Assembly (NCBI GenBank): GCA_964624075.1
Contig: CAZUWH010000016.1
Span: forward strand, 1 to 55,402
Reading direction: 5' to 3'
Source of the DNA: CAZUWH01 sp964624075
Lineage (GTDB): Bacteria > Pseudomonadota > Alphaproteobacteria > Rhodospirillales > Rhodospirillaceae
DNA length: 55,402 nt
Shown: positions 25,354-35,200 of the stretch, piece after piece
How the letters are laid out: each line of letters opens with the position of its first letter
How positions within the stretch are numbered: position 1 is the stretch's first letter
Notes under the pieces: model-generated
The model's database searches: none
Told to the model about the DNA's origin: nothing
The model's input: the letters and a program-made list of their open reading frames with translations, nothing else
Made by a program: the position numbers and the translations under genes

Positions 25354-25372
25354 GGCCGGGACGAGCCCGGCC
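25354..25372 (+). terminator. Candidate hairpin terminator between convergent genes
   Basis: GGCCGGG-ACGAG-CCCGGCC, a perfect 7-bp stem with a 5-nt loop, lies 45 bp after the MotB-like stop and before the convergent TusE-like gene. There is no T-tract, so termination is inferred from position and stem strength. Confidence 0.4.
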
Positions 25373-25451
25373 ACGACGCGCACGATACCTCTTCGATGGT
25401 ATCGCGATGCGGCCCTCCCCACACCCCCTCGAAACGAATCGAGAAAGAGGC

Positions 25452-25784
25452 TCAATACCCTCCCTTCCCATAGGGCTTGGTCAAGCCCGCGACTCGTACG
25501 GCCTGCCGGGCGGGCTGTTTGGGGAACAGGTCATACAGATATGCCTTCCACTCCCGTTCTGGATGGAGCTCGTTGAAATCCTTGACCATGTTGCGAAAAT
25601 TGGGCGTATGCCCATCTTCCCGATATTTGTCGCGCATGTAGCGCACCACCAGCCAGTGTTCATCGGTCAACGGAATGCTTTCCGCCGCAGCGATCACCGG
25701 CACGATTGCATCATCGAAAACGGGTTCCACCAGAAACTGTTCATCGTCAACTTCCAGCTCTACGCCGTTCAGAACATACCCCAT
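25452..25784 (-). CDS. DsrC/TusE-family protein lacking cysteine
   Basis: A 110-residue protein with the DsrC/TusE/DsvC fold pattern: EPVFDDAIVPVIAAAESIPL, DEHWLVVRYMRDKY, NFRNMVKDFNE and a C-terminal KQPARQAVRVAGLTKPYGKG. TusE and DsrC use one or two C-terminal cysteines to carry persulfide. This sequence contains no cysteine at all, and the terminal segment ends GKGGY instead. It therefore cannot act as a classical sulfur relay protein. AGGAGG precedes the ATG at 25784. It is downstream of tex on the same strand, separated by a strong hairpin. Confidence 0.78.
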   Translation of the reverse strand: MGYVLNGVELEVDDEQFLVEPVFDDAIVPVIAAAESIPLTDEHWLVVRYMRDKYREDGHTPNFRNMVKDFNELHPEREWKAYLYDLFPKQPARQAVRVAGLTKPYGKGGY

Positions 25785-25828
25785 GGCTCGTCATTCCTCC
25801 TGATATGACTTTAAGGCCCTGTCTCCTT

Positions 25829-25861
25829 GCGGGGGGGGATCACACCCAAGTGCCCCCCCGC
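25829..25861 (-). terminator. Strong G/C hairpin downstream of tex
   Basis: GCGGGGGGG pairs perfectly with CCCCCCCGC around a 15-nt loop. It lies between the tex stop (25905) and the TusE-like start (25784). No T-run follows on the minus strand, so it may be an attenuating or 3'-protective structure rather than a full terminator. Confidence 0.4.
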
Positions 25862-25904
25862 CTGCCAGGAAGGTGACAGGTGCAGCCTCCCGACAAGCGC
25901 CTTT

Positions 25905-28238
25905 TCACTTACCCTTGCGTCGTTCCTTGGCAAGGCTAGCCCGGGCGAAGGCTTCGGCCATGATACCGGACGGCGGGGGTTTATCCTCTGCCCGCCGGTC
26001 GGCTTCCCGCGCCTCTCGCCCGTTGCGACCGGCACGCGCCTTTCGCGCTGGACGGGGTGAGGGGACTGCCGCAGTCTCATCGAGTCGCATCGACAGCGCG
26101 ATACGCTTGCGCTTCGAGTCAACTTCGAGAACCTTGACCTTGACCACGTCCCCTGGTTTGACGACATCGCGTGGATCCTTGACAAAGCGGTTGGACAGAA
26201 CCGAAATGTGTACGAGTCCGTCCTGGTGCACGCCCACGTCCACGAAAGCACCAAAATTGGCAACATTCGTCACCACCCCCTCCAGGATCATGCCCGGTTG
26301 AAGATCGTTCACGGCTCTGATGTCTTCCTTGAAGGAGGCGGTACGGAAGGTGGGACGGGGATCACGGCCAGGCTTTTCCAGTTCCCTGAGAATGTCGGCG
26401 ATGGTGGGAACGCCAAAAGTGTCATCCGTGAAGGTGGCCGGATCAAGGAAACGCAGAGCGGTCACATCGCCGATCAGCTCACGCACGCCGCGATTAGTTG
26501 CAGCCAGAATGCGATGGACCACCGGATAGGCTTCTGGATGGACGGCCGAGTTGTCCAAGGGGTCGTCCCCATCGACGATGCGCAGGAAGCCTGCCGCCTG
26601 TTCGAAGGCTTTCGGCCCCAGGCGGGGAATATCTTTCAACTGCGACCGGCAATGGAAAGGACCGTTGGCATCGCGATAAGCCACCATGTTGTGTGCCAGG
26701 CTTGCCCCCAGGCCGGAGACCCGGGCGAGAAGAGGAACCGATGCGGTGTTGACATTGACTCCCACAGCGTTCACGCAATCCTCGACCATGGCATCAAGCG
26801 TTCGCGACAGTCTTATCTCGCTGACATCGTGCTGGTACTGGCCGACACCAATAGATTTTGGATCGATCTTGACCAGTTCAGCCAGAGGATCCTGCAAGCG
26901 TCGGCCGATGGACACCGCCCCGCGCAGGCTGACATCCACATCAGGCAGTTCCATGGCTGCGTATTCGGACGCCGAGTAGACAGATGCGCCCGCTTCCGAG
27001 ACCATCACCCGAGTCAAATGGCACTGGGGGTGCTGACGTATCAGGTCACCAACCAGCCGGTCGGTCTCGCGGGAGGCCGTTCCATTCCCTGTCGCGACGA
27101 GCTCAATTCCGAAACGGTGGACGAGCGCGGCCAGAACGGCAATCGACTCGTTCCACTGCTTGTGGGGTTCGTGAGGATAGATGGTTGCAGTTTCCATCAG
27201 CCTGCCCGTGCTATCCACTACCACGACCTTGACACCGGTACGATACCCAGGATCCAGCGCTAGGATCGGGCGCGGCCCGGCCGGCGCGGCCAGGAGCAGG
27301 GCGCGCAGGTTATCAGCAAATACCCGGATTGCTTCCTCCTCGGCCCTTTCCCACAAACGATTCATCAGATTGACCTCGATATGCAGGGCGATCTTGGTCC
27401 GCCACGCCCAACGCACCGTCTCCAGGAGCCAGGGGTCGGCAGCACGGCCAAGGTCGGCGATCCCGACATGGCTGGCAATCATTTGTTCAGGAAGCATGAG
27501 GGCGGAAGATGATTCTTCATCCAGCGCCAGGGAAAGCGTCAGCACCCCCTCCTTGCGGCCACGGAACATGGCAAGTGCGCGATGCGAAGGAACGGTGCGA
27601 AGCGGCTCGGCGGTATCGAAATAGTCGGAAAACTTGGCGCCTGCTTCCTGCTTGCCATCAACGACTTTGGACACCAGCCGAGCCTTGCTCCAAAGGTATT
27701 CACGCAAATGACCGATCAGGTCGGCATCCTCGGCAAGGCGTTCCATCAGAATCTGACGGGCACCGTCCAACGCCGTCTGCCTGTCGGGCACCCCTTTGTT
27801 GGCATCAATGAAGGCTTCCGCTGCCGTTTCCGGCTGTCGGTCAGGATGGGCGAGCAGATCTTCGGCAAGAGGTGCGAGGCCGGATTCGCGAGCGATTTGT
27901 GCCTTGGTACGGCGTTTGGGACGGTAGGAAAGATAGAGATCCTCAAGCCTGCTCTTGCTACTAGCCGCATGAATAGCGTCAGCCAGTTCTGGGGTGAGTT
28001 TGCCTTGTTCCTCAATATTTTTCAGGATGACGCCGCGACGCTCTTCCAGTTCCCGCAGGTAACGCAACCGTTCCTCCAGGGTGCGCAGCTGGCCGTCGCT
28101 CAGGCCGCCTGTCATTTCCTTGCGATAACGCGCAACGAACGGAACTGTGGCGCCCTCGTCTAGCAGGTTGATAGCCGCAGCAATCTGTGCCTCATGCGCC
28201 CCCACTTCGCGGGCGATGGTTTCAATGATCCTGTTCAC
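25905..28238 (-). CDS. tex: Tex-family transcription accessory protein
   Basis: Conserved nucleic-acid-binding protein (777 aa) with an N-terminal helical region (TVPFVARYRKEMTGGL), a YqgF-like nuclease fold (LALDPGYRTGVKVVVVD), helix-hairpin-helix motifs (GLGASLAHNMVAYRDANGPF) and a C-terminal S1 domain (GVVTNVANFGAFVDVGVHQD). The start is GTG 28238, with GAGG seven nt upstream and the family's typical first residues NRIIETIAREV. An in-frame upstream ATG would add about 49 unrelated residues. The basic tail (RKARAGRNGREAREADRR) is common. It appears intact. Confidence 0.93.
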   Translation of the reverse strand: MNRIIETIAREVGAHEAQIAAAINLLDEGATVPFVARYRKEMTGGLSDGQLRTLEERLRYLRELEERRGVILKNIEEQGKLTPELADAIHAASSKSRLEDLYLSYRPKRRTKAQIARESGLAPLAEDLLAHPDRQPETAAEAFIDANKGVPDRQTALDGARQILMERLAEDADLIGHLREYLWSKARLVSKVVDGKQEAGAKFSDYFDTAEPLRTVPSHRALAMFRGRKEGVLTLSLALDEESSSALMLPEQMIASHVGIADLGRAADPWLLETVRWAWRTKIALHIEVNLMNRLWERAEEEAIRVFADNLRALLLAAPAGPRPILALDPGYRTGVKVVVVDSTGRLMETATIYPHEPHKQWNESIAVLAALVHRFGIELVATGNGTASRETDRLVGDLIRQHPQCHLTRVMVSEAGASVYSASEYAAMELPDVDVSLRGAVSIGRRLQDPLAELVKIDPKSIGVGQYQHDVSEIRLSRTLDAMVEDCVNAVGVNVNTASVPLLARVSGLGASLAHNMVAYRDANGPFHCRSQLKDIPRLGPKAFEQAAGFLRIVDGDDPLDNSAVHPEAYPVVHRILAATNRGVRELIGDVTALRFLDPATFTDDTFGVPTIADILRELEKPGRDPRPTFRTASFKEDIRAVNDLQPGMILEGVVTNVANFGAFVDVGVHQDGLVHISVLSNRFVKDPRDVVKPGDVVKVKVLEVDSKRKRIALSMRLDETAAVPSPRPARKARAGRNGREAREADRRAEDKPPPSGIMAEAFARASLAKERRKGK

Positions 28239-28332
28239 GGAAGGGCCTCGTGATGACTGCAGGGATGTACATGCATTAGACAAGGGGAAAATGAAAAAAT
28301 CCAGCCTCTCATCGCGCTTCTTCGGGAACCTC

Positions 28333-28875
28333 TCACGAGACCAGTACGCTCCGGCGCTGACGCCGGCCCGAACCGGCGCCGACATCCTTCTGATTGGCGC
28401 AGAGACCTGCCTCCTTGCTCCGCGACTCCATCCCCCGCGGTTTCAGTCGCTCAAGCAGTGCGTCCCGGTCGACACACACGCTTATTAGGTCGGCCAATGT
28501 ATAACAGTCCAGAACCGCCATGAAAGCCAGCAGCGCCTTATCGAGAATCGATCGCAACATGCAGGTATCCTCAATGCGGCAGGACGGCCCTTCGGATTCC
28601 TTGCATTGGACCAGCGCCATGTCATGCTCGGTCTCCCGGATTATCATCCCGATCACGATATCGGCCGGCGCATGTGCCAGACGAATCCCACCGTTCTTGC
28701 CTCGTACCGTATCGATATACCCCAACACCCCCAGCCTGTGTACAACCTTAAGGAGGTGATTGTTGGAAATGCTATAATAGTCCGCAATCTCACGGCTGGT
28801 TGCCAAGCGATTCGTCCGCACCCCAAGATAGACCAGTACCCGGAGCGAATAGTCCGTATAGACGGTCAATCGCAT
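28333..28875 (-). CDS. Rrf2-family regulator, NsrR-like
   Basis: A 180-residue winged-helix regulator: MRLTVYTDYSLRVLVYL at the N-terminus, and a recognition region SNNHLLKVVHRLGVLGY. Three cysteines at 91, 99 and 105 (VQCKESEGPSC, then EDTC) match the iron-sulfur ligand pattern of NsrR, the nitric-oxide sensor. IscR-like function is less likely. The C-terminus is extended by about 30 basic residues after GMESR. It is 95 bp upstream of tex on the same strand. No NO-detoxification gene is nearby. Confidence 0.83.
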   Translation of the reverse strand: MRLTVYTDYSLRVLVYLGVRTNRLATSREIADYYSISNNHLLKVVHRLGVLGYIDTVRGKNGGIRLAHAPADIVIGMIIRETEHDMALVQCKESEGPSCRIEDTCMLRSILDKALLAFMAVLDCYTLADLISVCVDRDALLERLKPRGMESRSKEAGLCANQKDVGAGSGRRQRRSVLVS

Positions 28876-29089
28876 TGAGTTCCCCCGCCTTTCCTACCTC
28901 ACGTCCTTTAAGTATGATTAGCTTCTCTCCTCACCCTTGAACATTTTAGACTTTTGAATTCTTCTGTCACCCTATCCGTATGGTGAGGGTAGGGGCCGGC
29001 AAGGGTCATTGAGGCTCCACGGAACGTCAGTAAGGCGTGCCAAGGACCAGCGATCCGTCCAGTGTCTGAGGAAAAGAACACACAAGGAC

Positions 29090-29109
29090 AATCGCATTCA
29101 AATGCGATT
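29090..29109. other. 8-bp stem hairpin beside R2 copy 2
   Basis: AATCGCAT-TCAA-ATGCGATT is a perfect 8-bp stem with a 4-nt loop, 11 bp before the R2 element. The octamer AATGCGAT at 29101-29108 recurs at 29281-29288, just beyond the other end of the element, so it may relate to the insertion. Confidence 0.35.
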
Positions 29110-29120
29110 TAGCGATTCTC

Positions 29121-29277
29121 ATTATGGGAATGATACTGATTTGCATGAAAAGCATCCCAGCACCCCCTCCCTCTCAAGGGAACACGCCCTTCCCCTGGAG
29201 GGAGAGGGGGACCTGCCCCCTCCAGGGGAAGGAGGGTGCGGGGGGGCCTGTCAAGGCGACTTGGAATGAATTCCATG
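29121..29277. repeat. MITE-like element, family R2, copy 2
   Basis: About 157 bp with the same ends as copy 1 (ATTATGGGAATGA at the left, GAATGAATTCCATG at the right), plus the shared interior GGGAACACGCCCTTCCCCTG and GGCGACTTGGAATGAATTCC. It contains pyrimidine- and purine-rich tracts able to pair. It ends 62 bp before the uvrB start. Confidence 0.7.
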
Positions 29278-29338
29278 TTAAATGCGATCGCCCTGTGTTG
29301 CAGGCCATGCCCCTTTGCCGCTATATTCAAAAACAACC

Positions 29339-31289
29339 ATGCGTGTTGACGTGCCCCTGTCACCGACACCCTTTCGTCTCGCCGCCGCTTACCAGCCGGC
29401 TGGCGATCAGCCGCGGGCTATTGCTGAACTGGTCGCAGGAGTCGATCGCGGTGAACGCGATCAGGTCCTGCTGGGTGTGACCGGATCGGGCAAGACCTTT
29501 ACCATGGCCCAGGTGATTGCCCGGACCGGCCGTTCGGCCTTGATCCTTGCTCCTAACAAGACTCTAGCTGCCCAGCTTTACGGTGAGATGCGGTCGTTCT
29601 TTCCCGACAATGCGGTCGAATATTTCGTCTCCTATTACGATTACTACCAGCCGGAAGCCTACGTGCCACGCACCGATACCTATATCGAGAAGGATTCAGT
29701 CATCAACGAACAGATCGACCGCATGCGCCATGCCGCCACCCGGGCCATCCTGGAACGACGGGATGTCATCATTGTCGCTTCGGTCTCGTGTCTTTACGGT
29801 CTGGGGGATGTTGAGTCCTATTCCCGCATGACCATCCCGGTTCGTCTTGGCGACCGTCTTGATCGGGATGATCTTTTACGCCGTCTAGTTGAAGTGCAGT
29901 ACCGCCGCAACGACAGCGCCTTCAGCCGTGGCATGTTCCGTGTGCGGGGGGATGGAATCGAGATTTTCCCCGTCCACTATGAAGACCGGGCGTGGCGGCT
30001 GTCCCTATTCGACGATGAAGTGGAGTCCCTGCACGAGTTCGATCCCCTGACCGGTGAGAAGACCGCTGGCATGACTGAAATCGTGATCTATGTTCGATCT
30101 TGAAATGCTGGAAACCACCGGTCATTGCAAGGGAATCGAGAATTATTCCCGCCACCTCACCGGATGGGCTCAGGGAAAGCCGCCGCCAACCCTGTTTGAA
30201 TACCTGCCTCGGGATGCTCTGCTATTCTTAGATGAAAGCCATGTCACAGCACCGCAGTTAGGTTGTATGTATCTTGGAGATTACAGCCGAAAGCTTACCT
30301 TGCAGGAATACGGCTTTCGTCTTCCGAGCTGCCTCGACAATCGCCCGCTGAAGTTTGAAGAGTGGGAGGCGATGCGGCCCCAGACGGTGTTCGTGTCCGC
30401 CACGCCTGGTGACTGGGAGCTATCACAAAGCGATAGTACGTTCGTCGAACAGGTGATTCGCCCGACCGGCCTGGTTGATCCGGTCTGTCTGGTGCGGCCG
30501 GTGAAGAACCAGGTCGATGACCTGATGGCCGAGTGCTGCACGGTGGCAGCCCGGGGGCAGCGGGTGCTGGTGACAACCCTGACCAAAAAGATGGCAGAAG
30601 ATCTGACAGACTATCTTTCCGAGCATGGAATGCGGGTCCGCTACATGCATTCCGATATCTATATCGTTGAACGCATCGAAATCGTGCGCGACTTGCGGCT
30701 TGGAGCCTTCGATGTCCTGGTTGGCATAAACCTTCTGCGCGAAGGGCTTGATATTCCAGAATGCGCCCTGGTTGCAGTCCTCGATGCCGACAAAACGGGC
30801 TTCCTGCGTTCCACCCGTTCCCTGATCCAGACCATCGGACGGGCGGCCCGCAACGCGGAAGGGCGGGTGGTTCTCTATGCCGATACCCTGACCAAGTCCC
30901 TGCAGCGGGCCATTAGCGAAACGAGCCGTCGACGCGAAAAGCAACAAGCCTACAATGCCGCCCATGGCATCACGCCGGAATCGGTCAAGGCCCGCATCAC
31001 CGACGTGCTGGAAAGCCTGTGCGAAGGCGATTACATCACCGTGAAGACCGGGGACAGGCTCCCCGGCCGCGGGGAAACAGAAACACTGGAAACGACGTTG
31101 GCCGAACTGAAAAAGCGGATGCATGTCGCTGCCGACGACCTGGAGTTCGAAGAAGCCGCTCGTCTGCGGGATGAAATCCGCCATCTGAGGGCCCCGGAAC
31201 TGGGGGGTGGCATTGCCATCGGCGACAGACAGGCCGCCCGCCCGGGGATGTCCTGGGCGGCAAGACGCAACCATCCTGACTCCCACTGA
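29339..31289 (+). pseudogene. uvrB: Excinuclease subunit UvrB, internal deletion and frameshift
   Basis: UvrB loads damaged DNA for nucleotide excision repair. The first part (29339-30103) is normal: FRLAAAYQPAGDQPRAI, Walker A GVTGSGKT, and VSYYDYYQPEAYVPRTDTYI. After EIVIY near 30090 the frame runs into TGA. The next frame resumes with FDLEMLETTGHCKGIENYS, so roughly 47 codons (about 140 bp, not a multiple of three) are missing. The second part keeps DESHVT, SATPGDWEL, GINLLREGLDIPE, QTIGRAARN and the C-terminal UVR motif. Several usually invariant residues have drifted there, for example YRGD read as YLGD and DADKEGFLRS read as DADKTGFLRS. Confidence 0.88.
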
Positions 31290-31380
31290 ACCGCTCTCCG
31301 GTTTTCAGGATGAATGATTAAAGGCAAGGAGAGCGCCATGTTCTCCCGCGTCTGGAACATCAGACTCTTGCGCCTTGACA

Positions 31381-31440
31381 GGTCACGATCAAGGCTCCCT
31401 TAAGTGCCGGCGGGCCGTACCACGCGGCGCGGCGGCGGAC
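31381..31440. repeat. Dispersed repeat family R3, rearranged copy 4
   Basis: CACGATCAAGGCTC (inverted block one) is followed by CCTTAAGTGCCGGCGGGCCG (block two in forward orientation), unlike the other copies where both blocks share one orientation. It lies between the uvrB remnant and parE. Confidence 0.4.
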
Positions 31441-31475
31441 ATTTGAACGTGTGTCCCGCATGACGCTCGTTGGTA

Positions 31476-33455
31476 TCAGACATCCAGAGCCTGCACGAAT
31501 CTAGCTCGTTCCTGGATGAACTGGAGCCGCAATTCAGGCTTGCGTCCCATCAGACGCTCGACTAGATGAACCGTTGCCTGGATTTCTTCCCGGTCTTCCT
31601 CGGTATGACCCTGAGGCAGGATGATCTTCAAAAGAGTCCGCTTCTCGGGATCCATGGTGGTTTCGCGGAGCTGCTGCGGGCTCATTTCCCCCAGGCCCTT
31701 GAAGCGACTGACCTCGATTTTGCCCTTGCCGCCCAGACCTCGCTTCAGCAGACGTTCCTTGTGCGCATCGTCACGGGCATAAACCGACCGGCTGCCCTGT
31801 GTCAGTCGATAGAGAGGCGGCATAGCCAGATACAGATGCCCGCCCATCACCAGCCCTAGCATCTCGCGGAAGAAGAAGGTCATCAACAGCGAAGCGATGT
31901 GGGCACCGTCCACGTCGGCATCTGTCATGATGACGACCTTCTCGTAACGCAGTTTTTCTTCGTCATAAGCCGCGCGCAGACCACATCCCAATGCCTCGAC
32001 CAGATCCTTCAGTTCCTGGTTGAGCGCAAGCCTGTCGGCAGAGGCAGAGGCCACGTTCAGAATCTTGCCCTTCAGGGGCAAAATGGCCTGTATTGCCCGG
32101 TTACGGCCCTGCTTGGCCGAACCGCCGGCCGAATCACCCTCGACGATGAAAAGTTCCGTGCCGCTCGCGATCGTACGGGAACAATCGGCAAGCTTTCCCG
32201 GCAGGCGCAGGCGCTTGGTGGCGGTCTTGCGGGCTGCTTCCCTGGCCTGCTTGCGGCGCTGCCGCTCTTCTGCCCGTTCGATCACGAATTCCAGCAGGCC
32301 CCTGCCAGCTTCCGCATCCGCCGACAGCCAATGATCGAACGGGTCCTTGACAGCCGTTTCAACCAACCGGGTGGCCTCGACTGAAACCAGCTTCTCCTTG
32401 GTCTGGCCTTGGAATTGCGGTTCGCGGAGGAACAGGGACAGCACCACGCAGGCGCTTCCCGCCACATCCTCGGCGGTCAGGGCGGCAGCCTTGCGGTTGC
32501 CCACCATGTCTCCATAAGCGCGCAGTGAGCGGGTCAAGGCATTGCGGAAGCCGGCTTCGTGACTGCCGCCGTCTGGCGTTGGGATGGTATTGCAGTAGGC
32601 GCTGCAGAACCCCTCCTGATCCAGCGGCCACGCCACTGCCCATTCCACCTGCCCCATATCGTCGGCCAGCCTAGCCTGGCCGGTAAAGAAACGCGCCACG
32701 GTTTCCCGTCCCTCCAGCACGCTCTCCAAAAAATCGGCAAGACCATTGGGGAAATGCAACACTGCTTCTGCCGGCGTGGCGTCATCGTCGTGCACCAACG
32801 CCGGTTCGCATTGCCAGTGTAGGTGAACGCCACGGAACAGGTAGGCCTTGGAACGGCACATCCGGTAGAGAACCGCCGGGCGGAATCGTAACCGGTTGCC
32901 GAAGATCTCGGGATCGGGCTTAAAGCGAATCATGGTCCCTCGCCGGTCTGTGACAGCCCCCATCCGCATGAGCGGCGTCTGTGGCCTGCCATGCGCGTAG
33001 GTCTGCCGCCATAGCGTTCCGGCACGCGCGACCTCGACAGTCATCTCCCGCGCCAGGGCATTGACCACCGACAGGCCGATGCCATGCAGCCCTCCTGACA
33101 CCTTGTAGGCGTTGCCACCGAACTTGCCGCCCGAATGCAAGGTGGTACAGATCACCTCCAGAGCCGACCGGTCCGGAAAGCGGGGATGCGGATCAACCGG
33201 AATGCCACGCCCATCGTCTGTGAGGATGACCTCGTTGTCGGCGGCCAGCGTGACTTCAAGCCGCGATGCATACCCCGCCACAGCTTCATCCATGGCATTG
33301 TCAAGCAGTTCGGCCACCAGATGATGCAAGGCACGCTCATCCGTGCCACCGACATACATGCCGGGCCGGCGGCGCACTGGCTCCAGTCCTTCTAGGACTT
33401 CGATGTCCTTGGCAGAGTAGGTTTCGGCAGCGGTGTGATCAAAAAAGTCAGACAT
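31476..33455 (-). CDS. parE: DNA topoisomerase IV subunit B
   Basis: ParE (659 aa) is the ATPase subunit of topoisomerase IV, which decatenates daughter chromosomes. The GHKL domain has LLDNAMDEAVAGY, DDGRGIPVD, LHSGGKFGG and SGGLHGIGLSVVNAL. The TOPRIM part has EGDSAGGSAKQGRNR, PLKGKILNV and DADVDGAHI. The length and the absence of the GyrB-specific insertion identify ParE rather than GyrB. It is intact. parC is not in the window. Confidence 0.93.
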   Translation of the reverse strand: MSDFFDHTAAETYSAKDIEVLEGLEPVRRRPGMYVGGTDERALHHLVAELLDNAMDEAVAGYASRLEVTLAADNEVILTDDGRGIPVDPHPRFPDRSALEVICTTLHSGGKFGGNAYKVSGGLHGIGLSVVNALAREMTVEVARAGTLWRQTYAHGRPQTPLMRMGAVTDRRGTMIRFKPDPEIFGNRLRFRPAVLYRMCRSKAYLFRGVHLHWQCEPALVHDDDATPAEAVLHFPNGLADFLESVLEGRETVARFFTGQARLADDMGQVEWAVAWPLDQEGFCSAYCNTIPTPDGGSHEAGFRNALTRSLRAYGDMVGNRKAAALTAEDVAGSACVVLSLFLREPQFQGQTKEKLVSVEATRLVETAVKDPFDHWLSADAEAGRGLLEFVIERAEERQRRKQAREAARKTATKRLRLPGKLADCSRTIASGTELFIVEGDSAGGSAKQGRNRAIQAILPLKGKILNVASASADRLALNQELKDLVEALGCGLRAAYDEEKLRYEKVVIMTDADVDGAHIASLLMTFFFREMLGLVMGGHLYLAMPPLYRLTQGSRSVYARDDAHKERLLKRGLGGKGKIEVSRFKGLGEMSPQQLRETTMDPEKRTLLKIILPQGHTEEDREEIQATVHLVERLMGRKPELRLQFIQERARFVQALDV

Positions 33456-33739
33456 GAGCCTTCCGGCAATCGGGTTAGGATCCCTGGACGCTTCTGGAAG
33501 CGTCTGATTCTTCCCCTTGATTTTCCCTCTTCAGGAGGATTTTCAGGGATCCCCGTTTGTTTGTTCCGAGCCTATTTACTCTGGAAAAGCAGTTCCACGC
33601 AAGACAGGGAATCTCTCCTGTTTCAGCGGCGGCGTCTTCTGTCCGTGCCGTGAAAATGGCAGGATGGCGCGACCCTATCAAGATCCTGTAGGGCCTCTTG
33701 TGTTGTGTTTCATATGATTGTAGATGACCTCGACAGGAG
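33456..33739. other. Intergenic boundary before the prophage remnant
   Basis: No gene is recognised. It is less GC-rich than its neighbours and holds no clear integrase or attachment site. The left edge of the prophage remnant must lie in or near this stretch. Confidence 0.3.
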
Positions 33740-33931
33740 CTAATAAAGTGGAGGCAGACGCAGGAGCAGCCGCCCACTCCATGAATGATGCTGCGAGGCG
33801 GAGGGGTGCGTAGACGAGGCGGCCGAGTTGGACCATCCGAGTGTGGCAGCAAACGTCCCAAAATGGCCCAGAAGACCGTGGCGCCGAAACTGACAAGGAT
33901 GTCCGCGCACCTGATCGAGCCAAGTGTTCAC
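33740..33931 (-). pseudogene. Possible phage holin-like fragment
   Basis: GTG 33931 has AGGAGG upstream. Reading across two frames gives DILVSFGATVFWAILGRLL, a membrane-helix-like stretch that resembles phage holin-family proteins, followed by unrelated sequence. It lies downstream of the head genes, where lysis genes could be expected. The identification is weak. Confidence 0.3.
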
Positions 33932-34085
33932 GGCGACCTCCTCGTGTCGTGGTTGATGATACCGGCAGGGTGCCCAAGGTTTGGGCAGAGCCGGAATGTC
34001 GCGGCGCTGTGCGGGGTTTAGAGGCTCGGCTCACAGATATTTCCCCCAGTTCTGGGGATAACTGGGGCCGGTGCCACGCGATTGA

Positions 34086-34325
34086 TCAGAACGCGCCGTT
34101 CAGCCTCACCCGCGCCAGGGCATTGCCGGTGGCAGTCGCGGTGACGTTGTGGCTGGTGGCGTCGACGGTCAATGCTCCGGCTACCTTCGCCATGGCGATG
34201 ACGCCGGTTGTTTGCAGGGCGACGTCCTCGCCCGCGGCGGCATCGTGGATGGCGGCGACGCCCGTGACGCCGCCGGTCGGTGCTGCGACGGTGATGATGT
34301 CGCCGGGCTGGATGTAGGTCTTCAT
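34086..34325 (-). pseudogene. DUF2190-family phage protein, internally shortened
   Basis: A 79-residue open frame with the N-terminal pattern YIQPGDIITVAAPTGGVTG and the C-terminal VTATATGNALARVRLNGAF of DUF2190 proteins, which decorate or stabilise phage capsids. The family is usually around 110 residues, and the central third is missing here in frame (after AMAKVAGA). GGAGGG precedes the ATG. It follows the capsid remnant directly, as in many phages. Confidence 0.6.
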
Positions 34326-34343
34326 GGTAAAAGCCCTCCGTTG

Positions 34344-35200
34344 TCAGGAGGCGCTTCCCGGATCCTTGAACAGGCCCCACCAATCGATGGCCTTGGCGCC
34401 GAAGTCGAGGCGGGCCTTGATTTCCACCCCGTCCATGTCGAAGCCGACGCGGGTCTCGATGTAGACACTTGCTAGCCTTCCAGGTACGCGTACTCGATGG
34501 TGTTGATCTAGGGCGGCGGTGCCACCAGGTACCAGGCGATGGGGGAACCGGGATCGAGGCCGGCACCACGTCGCCGCTCTTAGCCGGGACGATGCTGATG
34601 GCGATCAACTACTCAGCGGACAGTTTCAGCGAAGCGGGGACGATCAGGAAGGCCGAGCGGATGTTGAGGATCGTCTCGCCATCGCCGCCGGTCTGACGGG
34701 CCATGGCGGCGCGGTCCTTGCCAACCGCTTCCACCCCGGGCTTGGTTCCGGTCGCCGCCAGGTTGGCATGGGACAGGGCCTTGCTGTCGGCCATCGCCGG
34801 GTTGGTGGTGAAGATGCCCCACACCACGTCGCTTTCCAGGTTAGCCGCCGAGGTGCCGAACAGTTGCGGTACCCGGGTGAAGGCGGCAAGATCGTCGTTG
34901 ATGATCACCTGGCGGGTGATAGCAAAGGTCTTGCCGTAGGTCTCGACCTGATAGCTTTCCTTGCCCTCGCCGATGGTGCCGCGCTTGAACACGCCGGACT
35001 TGAAGTCGGCAGCAGTGATCTGGCGACAGAACGGCTGGAAGGTGCGTGGCGCGGTCCCGTAGGCGTAGCGGAGCGTCTGGTTGGCCACCGCCAGCCAGGA
35101 TGTGGGGGAAGTCGGAGCTGGCATGCAGCGCCCGCGTTGCCACCTCGTCGCACGACAGGCCGCGGGTGCGGGCGCCCTCGACCTCCAGGAATGCCCGCCC
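34344..35200 (-). pseudogene. Phage major capsid protein (prohead protease/MCP type), decayed
   Basis: The C-terminal capsid half of the protease-capsid fusion type is readable in pieces: RGLSCDEVATRALHASSDFP, VANQTLRYAYGTAPRTFQPF, VETYGKTFAITRQVIINDDL, AAFTRVPQLFGTSAANLESD, then INTIEYAYLEG and RVGFDMDGVEIKARLDFGAK. In-frame TAG codons occur at 34609-34611 (after LKLSAE), 34508-34510 and 34472-34474, plus frameshifts near 35090, 34550 and 34465. The protease half is deleted: the 5' edge is fused to the end of the terminase/intein remnant. Confidence 0.72.
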
